Source: Streptomyces seoulensis
Lineage (GTDB): Bacteria; Actinomycetota; Actinomycetes; Streptomycetales; Streptomycetaceae
Direction: 5' to 3'
Assembly: GCF_022846655.1 (NCBI RefSeq)
Contig: NZ_AP025667.1
Span: 6,423,001 to 6,487,000, forward strand
DNA: 64,000 nt
Shown here piece after piece: positions 9,424-18,015 of this stretch (its first letter is position 1; each line of letters begins with the position of its first letter). A program made the translations under genes and the position numbers. Below the pieces are notes generated by a model, which saw only the letters and a list, made by a program, of their open reading frames with translations, was not told the origin of the DNA and ran no database searches.

Positions 9424-10092
9424 TCACAGGCCCTGGTGCACCTGGCGGATACCGAGGGGCGTGCCGATCTCCTCGGCCATGACGCGTCCGGCCTCCACCT
9501 CCAGCGCCTCGTCGCCCAGGTCCTGGTCGGTGTCGAGGCCGTCCAGCTCCTCCAGGGGCTGGTTCAGGCGGACGTGGATCAGGACGGACTGCAGGGCGCG
9601 CAGCACGGCGGAGGCGGTGGGGCCCCAGTTGGAGAAGTAGGAGAACTGCCACCACCACATGGCCTCGGCGGTGCGGCCCGCGCGGTAGTGGACCATGCCG
9701 TGGCGCAGGTCGGTGATGACGTCCGCGAGGTCGTCGGAGATCCGGGCCGCCACGGGGGCGGTGCGGGGCGCGTACGGGTCGAAGACCTCGGAGTAGACGT
9801 CGACCGGGTCCAGCAGGCGGGCCAGGTTCTCGCGCAGGCCGTCCGCGTCCGGCTCGGGGCCGGGGTCGGGCTCGTAGCGCTCGTCGGGGACGAAGTCCTC
9901 GTGCGCGCCCAGGCGGCCGCCGGCCAGCAGCAACTGGGAGACCTCCAGCAGCAGGAAGGGCACGGTGGAACCGGGCTCGTCCCCCTTGGCGACCTCGGTG
10001 ACGGCGACCAGGAAGCTCTCGACCTGGTCGGCGATCTGGACCGCGAAGTCGTCCGGGTTCTGCGCGGTGGCGTGCAGCGTGGCGTCAGACAT
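9424..10092 (-). CDS. DUF5063 domain-containing protein
   Basis: The protein is 222 aa, acidic, with no signal peptide or membrane segment. A distinctive C-terminal half contains [20 protein letters not shown], which I recognise as DUF5063; no catalytic motif is evident. Its start overlaps the end of recR by 8 bases, so it is co-transcribed with recR and the YbaB gene. Function is unknown; co-location with recombination genes is conserved in actinobacteria as far as I recall. Confidence 0.82.
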   Translation of the reverse strand: MSDATLHATAQNPDDFAVQIADQVESFLVAVTEVAKGDEPGSTVPFLLLEVSQLLLAGGRLGAHEDFVPDERYEPDPGPEPDADGLRENLARLLDPVDVYSEVFDPYAPRTAPVAARISDDLADVITDLRHGMVHYRAGRTAEAMWWWQFSYFSNWGPTASAVLRALQSVLIHVRLNQPLEELDGLDTDQDLGDEALEVEAGRVMAEEIGTPLGIRQVHQGL

Positions 10093-10684
10093 CTAGGAGT
10101 CGTCTCCCCTCGAAGGCGCGGCCGAGGGTGACCTCGTCCGCGTATTCCAGGTCCCCGCCGACCGGGAGGCCGCTGGCCAGGCGGGTGACCTTCAGACCCA
10201 TGGGCTTGATCATGCGGGCGAGGTACGTCGCCGTGGCCTCGCCTTCGAGATTGGGGTCGGTGGCGAGGATCAGCTCCGTGACGGTGCCGTCGGCGAGGCG
10301 GGCCAGGAGTTCCCTGATCCGCAGGTCGTCCGGGCCGACGCCCTCGATGGGGCTGATGGCGCCGCCCAGGACGTGGTAGCGGCCCCGGAACTCACGGGTG
10401 CGCTCGATGGCCACGACGTCCTTGGGCTCCTCGACCACGCAGATGACCGAGAGGTCGCGGCGCGGGTCGCGGCAGATGTTGCACAGCTCCTCCTGCGCGA
10501 CGTTGCCGCAGGCCGCGCAGAAGCGGACCTTGGCCTTGACCTCCAGCAGGGCCTGGGCGAGCCGCTTGACGTCCGTCGGCTCGGCCTGGAGGACGTGGAA
10601 GGCGATCCGCTGCGCGCTCTTGGGACCGACGCCGGGGAGCCGCCCCAGCTCGTCGATGAGGTCCTGGACCACGCCTTCGTACAA
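10085..10684 (-). CDS. recR: Recombination protein RecR
   Basis: The protein is 199 aa, the normal length. It has the helix-hairpin-helix [17 protein letters not shown], a four-cysteine zinc finger ([16 protein letters not shown], about residues 57-72), and a Toprim domain from [15 protein letters not shown] through [19 protein letters not shown]. RecR acts with RecF/RecO to load RecA at single-strand gaps. The start is TTG 10684 (TTG TAC GAA GGC) after AAGGAAAGG. The gene lies 52 bases downstream of YbaB. Confidence 0.96.
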   Translation of the reverse strand: MYEGVVQDLIDELGRLPGVGPKSAQRIAFHVLQAEPTDVKRLAQALLEVKAKVRFCAACGNVAQEELCNICRDPRRDLSVICVVEEPKDVVAIERTREFRGRYHVLGGAISPIEGVGPDDLRIRELLARLADGTVTELILATDPNLEGEATATYLARMIKPMGLKVTRLASGLPVGGDLEYADEVTLGRAFEGRRLLDV

Positions 10685-10736
10685 CGGACTGCCTTTCCTT
10701 CAAGACCTTGCGATACGTACGGTAGTTGCCCCGGCC

Positions 10737-11078
10737 TCAGAAAGGCAGACCGGGGATGCCGCCGCCGCCGAGTCCCTCGGCCAGCGGGCCGAGCTTCTGC
10801 TGCTGGAGTGCCTGCGCGTTCTCGTTGGCCGCCTGGACGGCCGCGACGACGAGGTCCGCGAGGGTCTCGGTGTCCTCCGGGTCCACCGCCTTCGGGTCGA
10901 TCTTCAGCGCGCGCAGGTCGCCGGAGCCGGTCACGGTCGCCCGCACCAGGCCGCCGCCCGCCTGGCCGTCGACCTCGGTGTTCGCCAGCTCCTCCTGGGC
11001 CCGCTGGAGGTCCTGCTGCATCTTCTGGGCCTGCTGGAGCAACTGCTGCATGTCGGGCTGGCCGCCACCGGGAATCAC
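10737..11078 (-). CDS. YbaB/EbfC family nucleoid-associated protein
   Basis: The protein is 113 aa. A Gln-rich amphipathic helix near the N-terminus ([20 protein letters not shown]) and a central strand region with [20 protein letters not shown] match YbaB/EbfC, small dimeric DNA-binding proteins commonly encoded upstream of recR. It is first in the YbaB-recR-DUF5063 run. The ATG at 11078 has a GGAGAC-type site upstream (caggagaccccc on the minus strand). Confidence 0.92.
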   Translation of the reverse strand: MIPGGGQPDMQQLLQQAQKMQQDLQRAQEELANTEVDGQAGGGLVRATVTGSGDLRALKIDPKAVDPEDTETLADLVVAAVQAANENAQALQQQKLGPLAEGLGGGGIPGLPF

Positions 11079-11341
11079 GGGGGTCTCCTGTCTCTCGCGC
11101 GCCGCTTCTGTACTGGTTCTCTGCTCGGCACGAGCCTACGTGGTCCGGGCGGCCCTCGCCCTACCACTCTTTCGGGTGAGATCGGCCCCGGCCCCCTACC
11201 TGATCACGCCCCCCTTACGGGCGTCATGCCCCCCGAACCCGGCTCCCCGCCACCCGTCTAGCGGTAGGAAGGATGCTTCGCACCGCCACGGGCTCAGGCT
11301 CCCGTACGCGGTCGGTGTTCACGTTCAGTAGGGAGTGCCGG

Positions 11342-12931
11342 GTGGGTCAGCCGAAGAAGCAGCCCGCCCCTCCGGGCGAGCCGGGGGCGGAACGGGCCGG
11401 GGCGGACGGGGCTCGGCGGGGCGGATCGGATGCGGATGGGGCCGGGGCGGGCGATCGGGGTGCGGGCAGGGCGCGGCCGGGCGGCTGGGATGCGGGCGAT
11501 ACGAGTGCGGGCGGGTCTGGGCCGGGCGGCCGGGATGTGGGCAGGTCTGGGCCGCGCGGCCGGGGTACGGACGAGACTGAGCCTGGCGGTCCGGGTACGA
11601 ACGGCTCACGACAGGCCGGCTGGAGTACGGACGAGGCTCGGCCGGGCTGTCCCAGCGGGGGTGGCCCTTGGCAGGGCGGTTCCTGTGCGGAGGGCTCCCG
11701 GCAGGGGGACCGGAGCACCGGCGAGGCGCGGCCGGGCGGCTCAGGTGGGGGCGGGGTGTGGCCGGGCGGGCTCGGTACGGACGGGGTGCCATCGGGGAAC
11801 CGGGGTGCGGACGAAAGCCGGACGAGCGGCTCGGACGGCTCCCGGCACGACGACCTGGGCCGGGACGGACCACGGCGGGACGGCCTGGATGTGGGCGGAC
11901 CCCAGCAGGACGACCCCGGCCGAGCAGGACCACAGCGAGGCGACCTGGATGTGGGCGAACCCCAGCAGGACGACCCCGGCCGAGCAGGACCACGGCGAGG
12001 CAACCTGGATGTGGGCGGGCCCCAGCGGGACGGCCCCGGCCGAGGTGGACCACGGCGGGACGGCCCCGGGCGGGGCGGAGTGCGGGGGGATGACTTGGGC
12101 AAGGACGGACCAGGGCGGGACGACCGGGACATGGATGGACCACGGCTGGACGACGACCGGGACTGGGACGGTCCAGAGCCGGACGACCGGGACGGGCAGC
12201 AGGACGATCAGGTGGTGAGCAGACCCCGGCGCGGCGAGCGGGACGTGGGCGGGCCGCTCGCGGGGGATCTGGTGGGGCGGGCCCTGCCGCTCGGGGACTG
12301 GGGGGAGCCCGCGGAGCGGCTGGACGAGTTGTACCGGTGGGTGGAGCGAGGGGCGCTGCGTACGGCCGACTGGTACCTCGCGGACCGGGTGTGGCGTCGC
12401 CGGGCGGCACGGGCCCTGCGGGGCGGTACGGCGGCGGGGGTGGTCGTAGGGGCGTCGTTGCCCCTGCTGGACGCGACCGGCGCGGTGTCGGGCTGCGCGC
12501 CGTGGGGTTACCTGGCGCTGCTGCTGGGAGCGGCGTGCGCCGGTGCGGACCGCTGCTTCGGGCTGACCTCGGGGTGGATGCGGGACATGGGTACGGCCCA
12601 GGCCGTCCAACGGCGCCTGCAGGCGCTGCAGTTCGACTGGGCGTCGGAGAGCGCGCGTGAGGTGCTGGGTCCCGCCGAGGGAACCGCGGGGGAGGCGGCG
12701 GAGCGGTGCCTGGGCATTCTGCGCCGCTTCTCGGAGGACATGACGGAGCTGGTCCGTACGGAGACGGCGGACTGGATGCAGGAGTTCCGCAAGGGCCGAC
12801 CCCCGGTGTCCTCGCCCCCGCCCGCCCGGCCCGCCCGCCCGGAGCCCGCCACCCCCGTGTCCCGGTACCTGTCCCCACCCCCGGGCACCCGCCCCAACAT
12901 GCCCCGCCAAAGACCCCCGGACCCCCGGTAG
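11342..12931 (+). CDS. SLATT-domain membrane protein with a long repetitive N-terminus
   Basis: The protein is 529 aa. The first 290 or so residues are Gly/Arg/Asp/Pro low complexity with 20-residue repeats. The C-terminal part has ELYRWVERGALRTADWYLAD, two hydrophobic helices (about 12420-12550) and a downstream helical segment (MQRRLQALQFDW-like), which resembles SLATT/DUF4231-type two-helix membrane proteins. GTG 11342 is preceded by AGGGAG; the frame is open to 11273. It converges with the kinase gene. SLATT domains occur as effectors in nucleotide-signalling defence, but no synthase lies nearby, so a housekeeping role is equally likely. Confidence 0.72.
   Translation: MGQPKKQPAPPGEPGAERAGADGARRGGSDADGAGAGDRGAGRARPGGWDAGDTSAGGSGPGGRDVGRSGPRGRGTDETEPGGPGTNGSRQAGWSTDEARPGCPSGGGPWQGGSCAEGSRQGDRSTGEARPGGSGGGGVWPGGLGTDGVPSGNRGADESRTSGSDGSRHDDLGRDGPRRDGLDVGGPQQDDPGRAGPQRGDLDVGEPQQDDPGRAGPRRGNLDVGGPQRDGPGRGGPRRDGPGRGGVRGDDLGKDGPGRDDRDMDGPRLDDDRDWDGPEPDDRDGQQDDQVVSRPRRGERDVGGPLAGDLVGRALPLGDWGEPAERLDELYRWVERGALRTADWYLADRVWRRRAARALRGGTAAGVVVGASLPLLDATGAVSGCAPWGYLALLLGAACAGADRCFGLTSGWMRDMGTAQAVQRRLQALQFDWASESAREVLGPAEGTAGEAAERCLGILRRFSEDMTELVRTETADWMQEFRKGRPPVSSPPPARPARPEPATPVSRYLSPPPGTRPNMPRQRPPDPR
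11881..12060 (+). repeat. Three 60-bp tandem repeats inside the SLATT gene
   Basis: Copies at 11881, 11941 and 12001 differ at few positions and each encodes a 20-residue unit containing LDVGGPQQDDPGRAG; degenerate partial copies extend on both sides. The period is a multiple of three, so copy-number change keeps the frame. Confidence 0.9.
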
Positions 12932-12945
12932 CGGCCGGGCCTCCT

Positions 12946-14859
12946 CTAGCCGGGGCGCCGGGTGTAGGTCAGGGATTCCGACCCGGCGGACTCGGCTCGC
13001 TCCAGGCGGCCGTCCGGGAGGAGGGTGAGGACCGTGGGGGCGCCCGGAGCGCAGGAGGAGAGGGGAGCGCCGGAGGTGACCGTGGCGGCGGTAAGCCTTA
13101 ACGTCCCGTCCGCGCCCGGCTTTCGGGCCAGGTCAGCGGCGAAGGCGCAGTGGTAGTCGGCCCCGTCCGCGACCAGGGCGAGCACGCGCTCCCCGACCCG
13201 CCCCTGCGTCAGGGTGAGCCGCCGCGTCCCGGACCCGTCCGCGCGGTCGGTACGGGCTTCCCAGTCACCGAGGTACCCCGCCGGGACGTCCCCCGCGCCG
13301 TCGCCCGACGAGGGCACGACGGTCGCCGTGTCCGACACCCCGCCACCCCGCATCAGCGTGTGGACGGTCCCCCCGGCCCCCAGGACGACCACCAGCGCGA
13401 CCAGGACGAGCAACCACGTCGACCTCCGGTCCCGCACATCCCCCTCCGGGGACACCCGCGCATACGGCTGCGGATGCCCGAAGGGCCCGCCCTCGGCGGA
13501 AACCGCAGGCCAGAGCCCGCCATCCCCCACGGCCGCATGCTCCCCACACCCCGCTGGCGCCGCACCCGGCCCGTATTCGGCCGACGTCCCGTCCCCCGCA
13601 CCCGGCCCGTATTCGGCCGACGGCCCGTCCCCCGCCCTCGATCCCGCACCCGCCGACGGCGAGCCCGCCCCACCGGGGCCACCCGCACCCGACGACGAAA
13701 CCCGCACGGGCGGTGCGGGTGGGCACCCGGACCCGGCCGGAGGCCGGGTGCCCGCCCCCGATCCCGCACCCGCCGACGGCGAATCCACCCCACCGGGGCC
13801 ACCCGCACCCGACGACGAAACCCGCACGGGCGGTGCGGGTGGGAACCCGGACCCGGCCGGAGGCCGGGTGCCCGCCCCCGATCCCGCACCCGCCGACGGC
13901 GAATCCACCCCACCGGGGCCACCCGCACCCGACGACGAATGCCGCACGGGCGGTGCGGGTGGGAACTCAGACCCGGCCGGAGGCCGGGTGCCCGCCCCCG
14001 CGCCAGGCGCCCCCCGCACACCCACCGCATGCCGCCCGAGCTGGGCCACCAGCCCCCCGGGCAGCCACGGCTCGGCACCCCCGTACCGGGAGACCCGTTC
14101 CAGCAGCGCGTCCACGGACGGCCGGGCGGACGGCGCCTTGCGCAGGCAGGCCCGGACCACCGGCCCCACCCCCTCCGGCACCCCCGTGAGATCCGGGGCC
14201 TCCTGCGCGATGCGGAACATCAGCGCGTGCGCCCCCCGCTCCGCACCCCCGAACGGCAGCCGCCCGCTCGCCGCGTACGCCAGCACGGCCCCCAGGCAGA
14301 ACACGTCGCCCGCCGGCGTGACCGCCTCCCTGCGCACCTGCTCCGGCGCCATGAACTCCGGCGAGCTCCCAGGCGCCCCCGTACGCGCGATCCCGAAGTC
14401 GATGACCCGGGGCCCGTCGATGGTGATGAGCACGTTGGACGGCTTGAGGTCCCGGTGGACGATCCCCGCCGCGTGGATGTCCCGCAGCGCACGCACCAGC
14501 CCACCCGCCAGCACCCACACCGACCGCTCGGGCAGCGCCCCGTACCGCGAGACCACGTCCGCGAGGCTCGGCCCGGCGACGTACCCGGTGGCCAGCCACG
14601 GCAGCTCCGCCTCGGTGTCGGCGTCCAGCACGGGCGCCGTCCACACCCCGCCGACCCGCCGGGCCGCGGCGACCTCGCGGCGCAACCGCGCCCGGAACTC
14701 CCGCTGCTCGGCGAGACGCGGCCGTACGACCCTCAGGGCGACGGCACGTCCCCGGTCCGACCGCGCCAGGTAGACGTGCCCCATGTCCCCCGAGCCGAGC
14801 CGCCCGAGCAGCCGGTACTCCCCGATCCGCCGGGGGTCCCCCGGCTCCAACTCCCGCAT
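12946..14859 (-). CDS. Membrane Ser/Thr protein kinase (PknB type) with Arg at the catalytic Lys position
   Basis: The protein is 637 aa from ATG 14859. The kinase domain covers about residues 12-265: Gly loop LGRLGSGDMGHVYLA, catalytic loop IVHRDLKPSNVL, VIDFGIAR and FMAPEQ. The beta-3 motif reads AVALRVV, so the usual ATP-anchoring Lys is Arg. A Pro/Gly/Ser-rich juxtamembrane region of about 170 residues with 40-residue repeats follows, then one transmembrane helix (WLLVLVALVVVLGAG, near residue 486) and an extracytoplasmic C-terminal domain of about 130 residues. No PASTA repeats are seen. Divergent from the aminotransferase gene. Confidence 0.88.
   Translation of the reverse strand: MRELEPGDPRRIGEYRLLGRLGSGDMGHVYLARSDRGRAVALRVVRPRLAEQREFRARLRREVAAARRVGGVWTAPVLDADTEAELPWLATGYVAGPSLADVVSRYGALPERSVWVLAGGLVRALRDIHAAGIVHRDLKPSNVLITIDGPRVIDFGIARTGAPGSSPEFMAPEQVRREAVTPAGDVFCLGAVLAYAASGRLPFGGAERGAHALMFRIAQEAPDLTGVPEGVGPVVRACLRKAPSARPSVDALLERVSRYGGAEPWLPGGLVAQLGRHAVGVRGAPGAGAGTRPPAGSEFPPAPPVRHSSSGAGGPGGVDSPSAGAGSGAGTRPPAGSGFPPAPPVRVSSSGAGGPGGVDSPSAGAGSGAGTRPPAGSGCPPAPPVRVSSSGAGGPGGAGSPSAGAGSRAGDGPSAEYGPGAGDGTSAEYGPGAAPAGCGEHAAVGDGGLWPAVSAEGGPFGHPQPYARVSPEGDVRDRRSTWLLVLVALVVVLGAGGTVHTLMRGGGVSDTATVVPSSGDGAGDVPAGYLGDWEARTDRADGSGTRRLTLTQGRVGERVLALVADGADYHCAFAADLARKPGADGTLRLTAATVTSGAPLSSCAPGAPTVLTLLPDGRLERAESAGSESLTYTRRPG
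13560..14000 (-). repeat. 120-bp and 36-bp tandem repeats inside the kinase gene
   Basis: Copies of a 120-bp unit begin at 13681, 13801 and 13921 (the last truncated near 14000), with a half copy at 13633-13680. Two 36-bp units lie at about 13560-13631. They encode repeats of 40 and 12 residues in the juxtamembrane linker; both periods preserve frame. Inverted CCCGCAC/GTGCGGG sequences occur in each large unit. Confidence 0.9.
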
Positions 14860-15070
14860 GCCGCAACCGCCTTCCCCCGAAGCGCGCTCCCCCGGACCGA
14901 GGATAGTGCGGGCATACGGGGCAAGCCCCCACCTCCTCGCCCACAGTTCCGTAACACCTCGCACCCCGCCGCGGGCTCCCCCACTCACGACAACCTGTCG
15001 CGCATCGCGCCCCCGCCCGCAACAGACCGCCGATGTCGCGGGCCCGCCCCCACCCCCTACCCTCACCGGC

Positions 15071-16456
15071 ATGACGCCTCAGCCGAACCCGGAGCAGACC
15101 CCCACCCCCGACCCCGAGACCGGCGCCGCCGTGAAGGCCGCCGACCGGGCGCACGTGTTCCACTCCTGGTCCGCGCAGGACCTGATCGACCCGCTGGCCG
15201 TCGCGGGCGCGGAGGGCTCGTACTTCTGGGACTACGACGGCAAGCGGTACCTGGACTTCACCAGCGGGCTGGTGTTCACGAACATCGGCTACCAGCACCC
15301 CGAGGTCGTCGCCGCGATCCAGGAGCAGGCGGGGCGGATGACGACGTTCGCGCCGGCGTTCGCGGTGGAGGCGCGGTCGGAGGCCGCGCGGCTGATCGCG
15401 GAGCGCACGCCGGGCGACCTGGACAAGATCTTCTTCACCAACGCGGGCGCGGACGCGGTGGAGCACGCGACCCGGATGGCCCGGCTGCACACCGGCCGCC
15501 CCAAGGTGCTGTCGGCGTACCGCTCGTACCACGGCGGCACCCAGCAGGCGATCAACCTCACCGGCGACCCGCGCCGTTGGCCCTCCGACAACGGCAGCGC
15601 GGGCGTGGTGCACTTCTGGGCGCCGTTCCTGTACCGCTCCCGCTTCTACGCGGAGACGGAGGAGCAGGAGTGCGAGCGGGCGCTGGAGCACCTGGAGACG
15701 ACGATCCGCTTCGAGGGGCCCGGCACGATCGCGGCGGTCGTCCTGGAGACGATCCCCGGCACGGCCGGGATCATGGTGCCGCCGCCGGGTTACCTCGCCG
15801 GGGTCCGCGAGATCTGCGACCGCCACGGCATCGTGTTCGTCCTGGACGAGGTGATGGCCGGGTTCGGCCGGACCGGCGAGTGGTTCGCGGCGGACCTGTC
15901 GGGGGTGGTCCCGGACCTGATGACCTTCGCCAAGGGCGTGAACTCGGGTTACGTCCCCCTCGGCGGCGTGGCCATCTCCGGGGCGATCGCGGAGACGTTC
16001 GCCAAGCGCCCCTACCCCGGCGGCCTGACGTACTCCGGGCACCCGCTGGCCTGCGCGGCCGCCGTCGCCACGATCGGCGTCATGGCCCGCGAGGGCATCG
16101 TGGAGAACGCCAAGCGCCTGGGCGAGACCGTGCTCGGCCCCTCGCTCGCCGCGCTGGCCGAGCGCCACCCGAGCGTGGGCGAGGTGCGCGGTACGGGCAT
16201 GTTCTGGGCGCTGGAACTCGTCAAGGACCGCGAGACCCGTGAGCCCCTGGTCCCCTACAACGCCGCCGGGGAGGCCAACGCCCCCATGGCGGCCTTCGCC
16301 GCGGCGGCGAAGAAGCACGGCCTGTGGCCCTTCGTGAACATGAACCGCACCCACGTGGTCCCGCCCTGCAACATCACCGAGCCCGAGCTGAAGGAGGGCC
16401 TGGCCGCGCTGGACGCCGCGCTGACCGTGGCGGACGAGCACACGACGTCGGCCTGA
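15071..16456 (+). CDS. Class III PLP-dependent aminotransferase (aspartate aminotransferase-family)
   Basis: The protein is 461 aa. The PLP lysine is in LMTFAKGVNSGYVPLGG, with the preceding Asp of FVLDEVMAGFGRTG and the phosphate-binding NAGADAVEHATRMAR segment. This is the omega-amino-acid/pyruvate aminotransferase fold; the natural substrate cannot be read. The start ATG 15071 has no obvious ribosome site, so leaderless translation is possible; upstream frame is not conserved-looking. It is divergent from the kinase and converges 6 bases from the monooxygenase gene. Confidence 0.9.
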   Translation: MTPQPNPEQTPTPDPETGAAVKAADRAHVFHSWSAQDLIDPLAVAGAEGSYFWDYDGKRYLDFTSGLVFTNIGYQHPEVVAAIQEQAGRMTTFAPAFAVEARSEAARLIAERTPGDLDKIFFTNAGADAVEHATRMARLHTGRPKVLSAYRSYHGGTQQAINLTGDPRRWPSDNGSAGVVHFWAPFLYRSRFYAETEEQECERALEHLETTIRFEGPGTIAAVVLETIPGTAGIMVPPPGYLAGVREICDRHGIVFVLDEVMAGFGRTGEWFAADLSGVVPDLMTFAKGVNSGYVPLGGVAISGAIAETFAKRPYPGGLTYSGHPLACAAAVATIGVMAREGIVENAKRLGETVLGPSLAALAERHPSVGEVRGTGMFWALELVKDRETREPLVPYNAAGEANAPMAAFAAAAKKHGLWPFVNMNRTHVVPPCNITEPELKEGLAALDAALTVADEHTTSA

Positions 16457-16462
16457 GGCAGG

Positions 16463-17947
16463 TCAGCGCCCTTCCCCGGCCCACCGGCCGAGGGACGCTT
16501 CCAGGCCGGCGGGGTCGGTGGTGTCGGAGGCCCACGCCACCACCCCGTCCGGCCGGACCAGCAGCCCCGTGACCCCGGTGCCGTCGTCCCTGACCACGCG
16601 CACCCGGCCGGCCGCCCGCGCGGCGAACGCCCCCTCGGGGGTGCGGTCCAGCAGCAGGAACCCGCCGTCGTGCGCGTGGTCCGCCAGGCGGGAGCCGTCG
16701 CTCAGACGCAGGTCAGGGACGTACCGCCCGGTCAGCGGGTGGTCTCCGGGCAGGTCCACCCGCTGGGTCACCCCGGAGACCGCCTTCACCGCGTACGTCG
16801 TCCCGTCCCGCGTCCCCAGCAGGCCCGCCATCACCTCCCGTAGCGCCGCCGACTTCGGGTCGCCGCGCAGGAGGCCCGTCTGGGCGCGGGTCCAGTCGAG
16901 GACCCACGCGCCCGCCGGGCGTCGCTCCGTCTCGTAGGTGTCGAGCAGGGCCTCCGGCGCACGGCCGCGCACCACCGCCGCCAGCTTCCAGCCCAGGTTC
17001 ATCGCGTCGCCGACGCCCAGGTTGAGCCCTTGGCCGCCGAAGGGCGGGTGGACGTGGGCGGCGTCGCCCGCGAGGAAGACCCGGCCGGCGCGGTAGGCCG
17101 CGGCCTGGCGGGTGTTGTCGGTCCAGCGGGTCGGGGCGGCACGCAGGGCGGTCAGCGTGACGTCCGTGCCGGAGACGCGGCGCAGGCTCGCCTGGACGTC
17201 GTCGAGGGTGACCGGCGCCGAGCGGTCGGCGGGGCCGCCGTCGAACTCGACGGTGGCGACGCGGCCGGGCTGGGGGCCGTACCGGTAGGCGCCTCGGGGC
17301 GACCACGACCAGCCGTCGGCCAGCTTCTCCGGGTCAGTGATGTCCACGACCGCCTGGTAGCCGGTGATCTCCGGGGCGGTGCCGGGGAAGGCGATGCCCG
17401 CGAGACGGCGTACGGCGCTGTGGCCGCCGTCGCAGCCGACCAGCCGGCCGGTGCGCAGCGGGCCGGCCGTGGTGCCGACGAGGACACCGTCGCCGGTGTC
17501 CTCCAGCGCGGTCACCTCCACCCCGCGCCGCACGGTGACCCCGAGCCGGACCGCGTGCTCGGCGAGCAGCGCCTCCAACCGCTGCTGGGGCAGCATCCGC
17601 GCCCCCTCCACCGCGGTGTGCGCGGCCAGGTCGGGGTCGGACCAGTCGACCAGGCCGGGGTCGAGGGGCATGCCCGCGAAGTGCCCGGTGAAGCGGAGGA
17701 CGCCGTCGGCGGACGGGCCGCCGAAGGGGCCCACCCGGCGCAGCGTCTCGCGCTGGATCGCCTCGGCCGCGGGAAGCAGCCCGCGCCGGTCCAGCGCCTC
17801 GGCCGTCGGCACGTTGACCGACTGCGCCTTCATCGCCGGGTCGGGCGCGTCCCGCCGCTCCAGCACCCGCACCGACACCCCGGCGAGCGCCAGCTCGGCG
17901 GCGAGCACCAGGCCCACCGGCCCGGCGCCGACCACGGTCACTTCCAC
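16463..17947 (-). CDS. FAD-dependent aromatic monooxygenase (PheA/TfdB or Rox-like)
   Basis: The protein is 494 aa. The N-terminal dinucleotide motif is VVGAGPVGLVLAAELALAG, the central FAD motif is VFLAGDAAHVHPPFGGQGLN with the GD of group A flavin hydroxylases, and RLVGCDGGHSAVRR is the DG motif. It likely hydroxylates an aromatic compound, possibly an antibiotic, using NAD(P)H and oxygen. Start GTG 17947 has AGGGA 7 bases upstream. Its promoter carries two palindromes expected to bind the divergent TetR regulator. Confidence 0.9.
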   Translation of the reverse strand: MEVTVVGAGPVGLVLAAELALAGVSVRVLERRDAPDPAMKAQSVNVPTAEALDRRGLLPAAEAIQRETLRRVGPFGGPSADGVLRFTGHFAGMPLDPGLVDWSDPDLAAHTAVEGARMLPQQRLEALLAEHAVRLGVTVRRGVEVTALEDTGDGVLVGTTAGPLRTGRLVGCDGGHSAVRRLAGIAFPGTAPEITGYQAVVDITDPEKLADGWSWSPRGAYRYGPQPGRVATVEFDGGPADRSAPVTLDDVQASLRRVSGTDVTLTALRAAPTRWTDNTRQAAAYRAGRVFLAGDAAHVHPPFGGQGLNLGVGDAMNLGWKLAAVVRGRAPEALLDTYETERRPAGAWVLDWTRAQTGLLRGDPKSAALREVMAGLLGTRDGTTYAVKAVSGVTQRVDLPGDHPLTGRYVPDLRLSDGSRLADHAHDGGFLLLDRTPEGAFAARAAGRVRVVRDDGTGVTGLLVRPDGVVAWASDTTDPAGLEASLGRWAGEGR

Positions 17948-17964
17948 ATCCGGATCCCTGTCCA

Positions 17965-17979
17965 CGAACAGCGTTCTAT
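17965..17979. promoter_or_regulatory. Candidate TetR operator, site 1
   Basis: The sequence acgaacagcgttcta is a near copy of site 2 (12 of 15 bases identical) and overlaps the -10 box of the monooxygenase promoter. Centres of the two sites are 17 bp apart. Confidence 0.6.
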
Positions 17980-18001
17980 GTACGAACAGCGTTCGTGTCA
18001 A
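17973..18001 (-). promoter_or_regulatory. Promoter of the monooxygenase gene
   Basis: On the minus strand TTGACA (18001-17996) is followed after exactly 17 nt by TAGAAC (17978-17973), close to the housekeeping consensus in Streptomyces. It gives a leader of about 20 nt to GTG 17947. Confidence 0.6.
17982..17996. promoter_or_regulatory. Candidate TetR operator, site 2
   Basis: ACGAAC-AGC-GTTCGT is a perfect palindrome with a 3-nt centre. It lies between the -35 and -10 boxes of the monooxygenase promoter and upstream of the tetR start, so one bound regulator could control both genes. Confidence 0.7.
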
Positions 18002-18003
18002 GT

Positions 18004-18009
18004 TATAGT
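18004..18009 (+). promoter_or_regulatory. Candidate -10 box for tetR (leaderless transcript)
   Basis: TATAGT sits 6 nt before GTG 18016, so initiation at the usual distance would begin at or next to the start codon, giving a leaderless mRNA. No clear -35 box is visible; the position expected is inside operator site 2. Confidence 0.45.
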
Positions 18010-18015
18010 GTCCCT

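Noticed and set aside
11342..12931. SLATT protein as part of a CBASS-type phage defence system
   Set aside because: No CD-NTase, SLOG or other sensor gene lies near; neighbours are core housekeeping genes.
13633..14000. Regular 120-bp repeats as a possible CRISPR array
   Set aside because: Units are contiguous without spacers, in frame with the kinase, and encode a Pro/Gly linker.
13150..16242. A 1030-codon open frame on the plus strand antisense to the kinase and in the aminotransferase gene
   Set aside because: High G+C keeps wrong frames open; its composition is Arg/Pro/Gly-rich and the real genes on both sides have full motifs.
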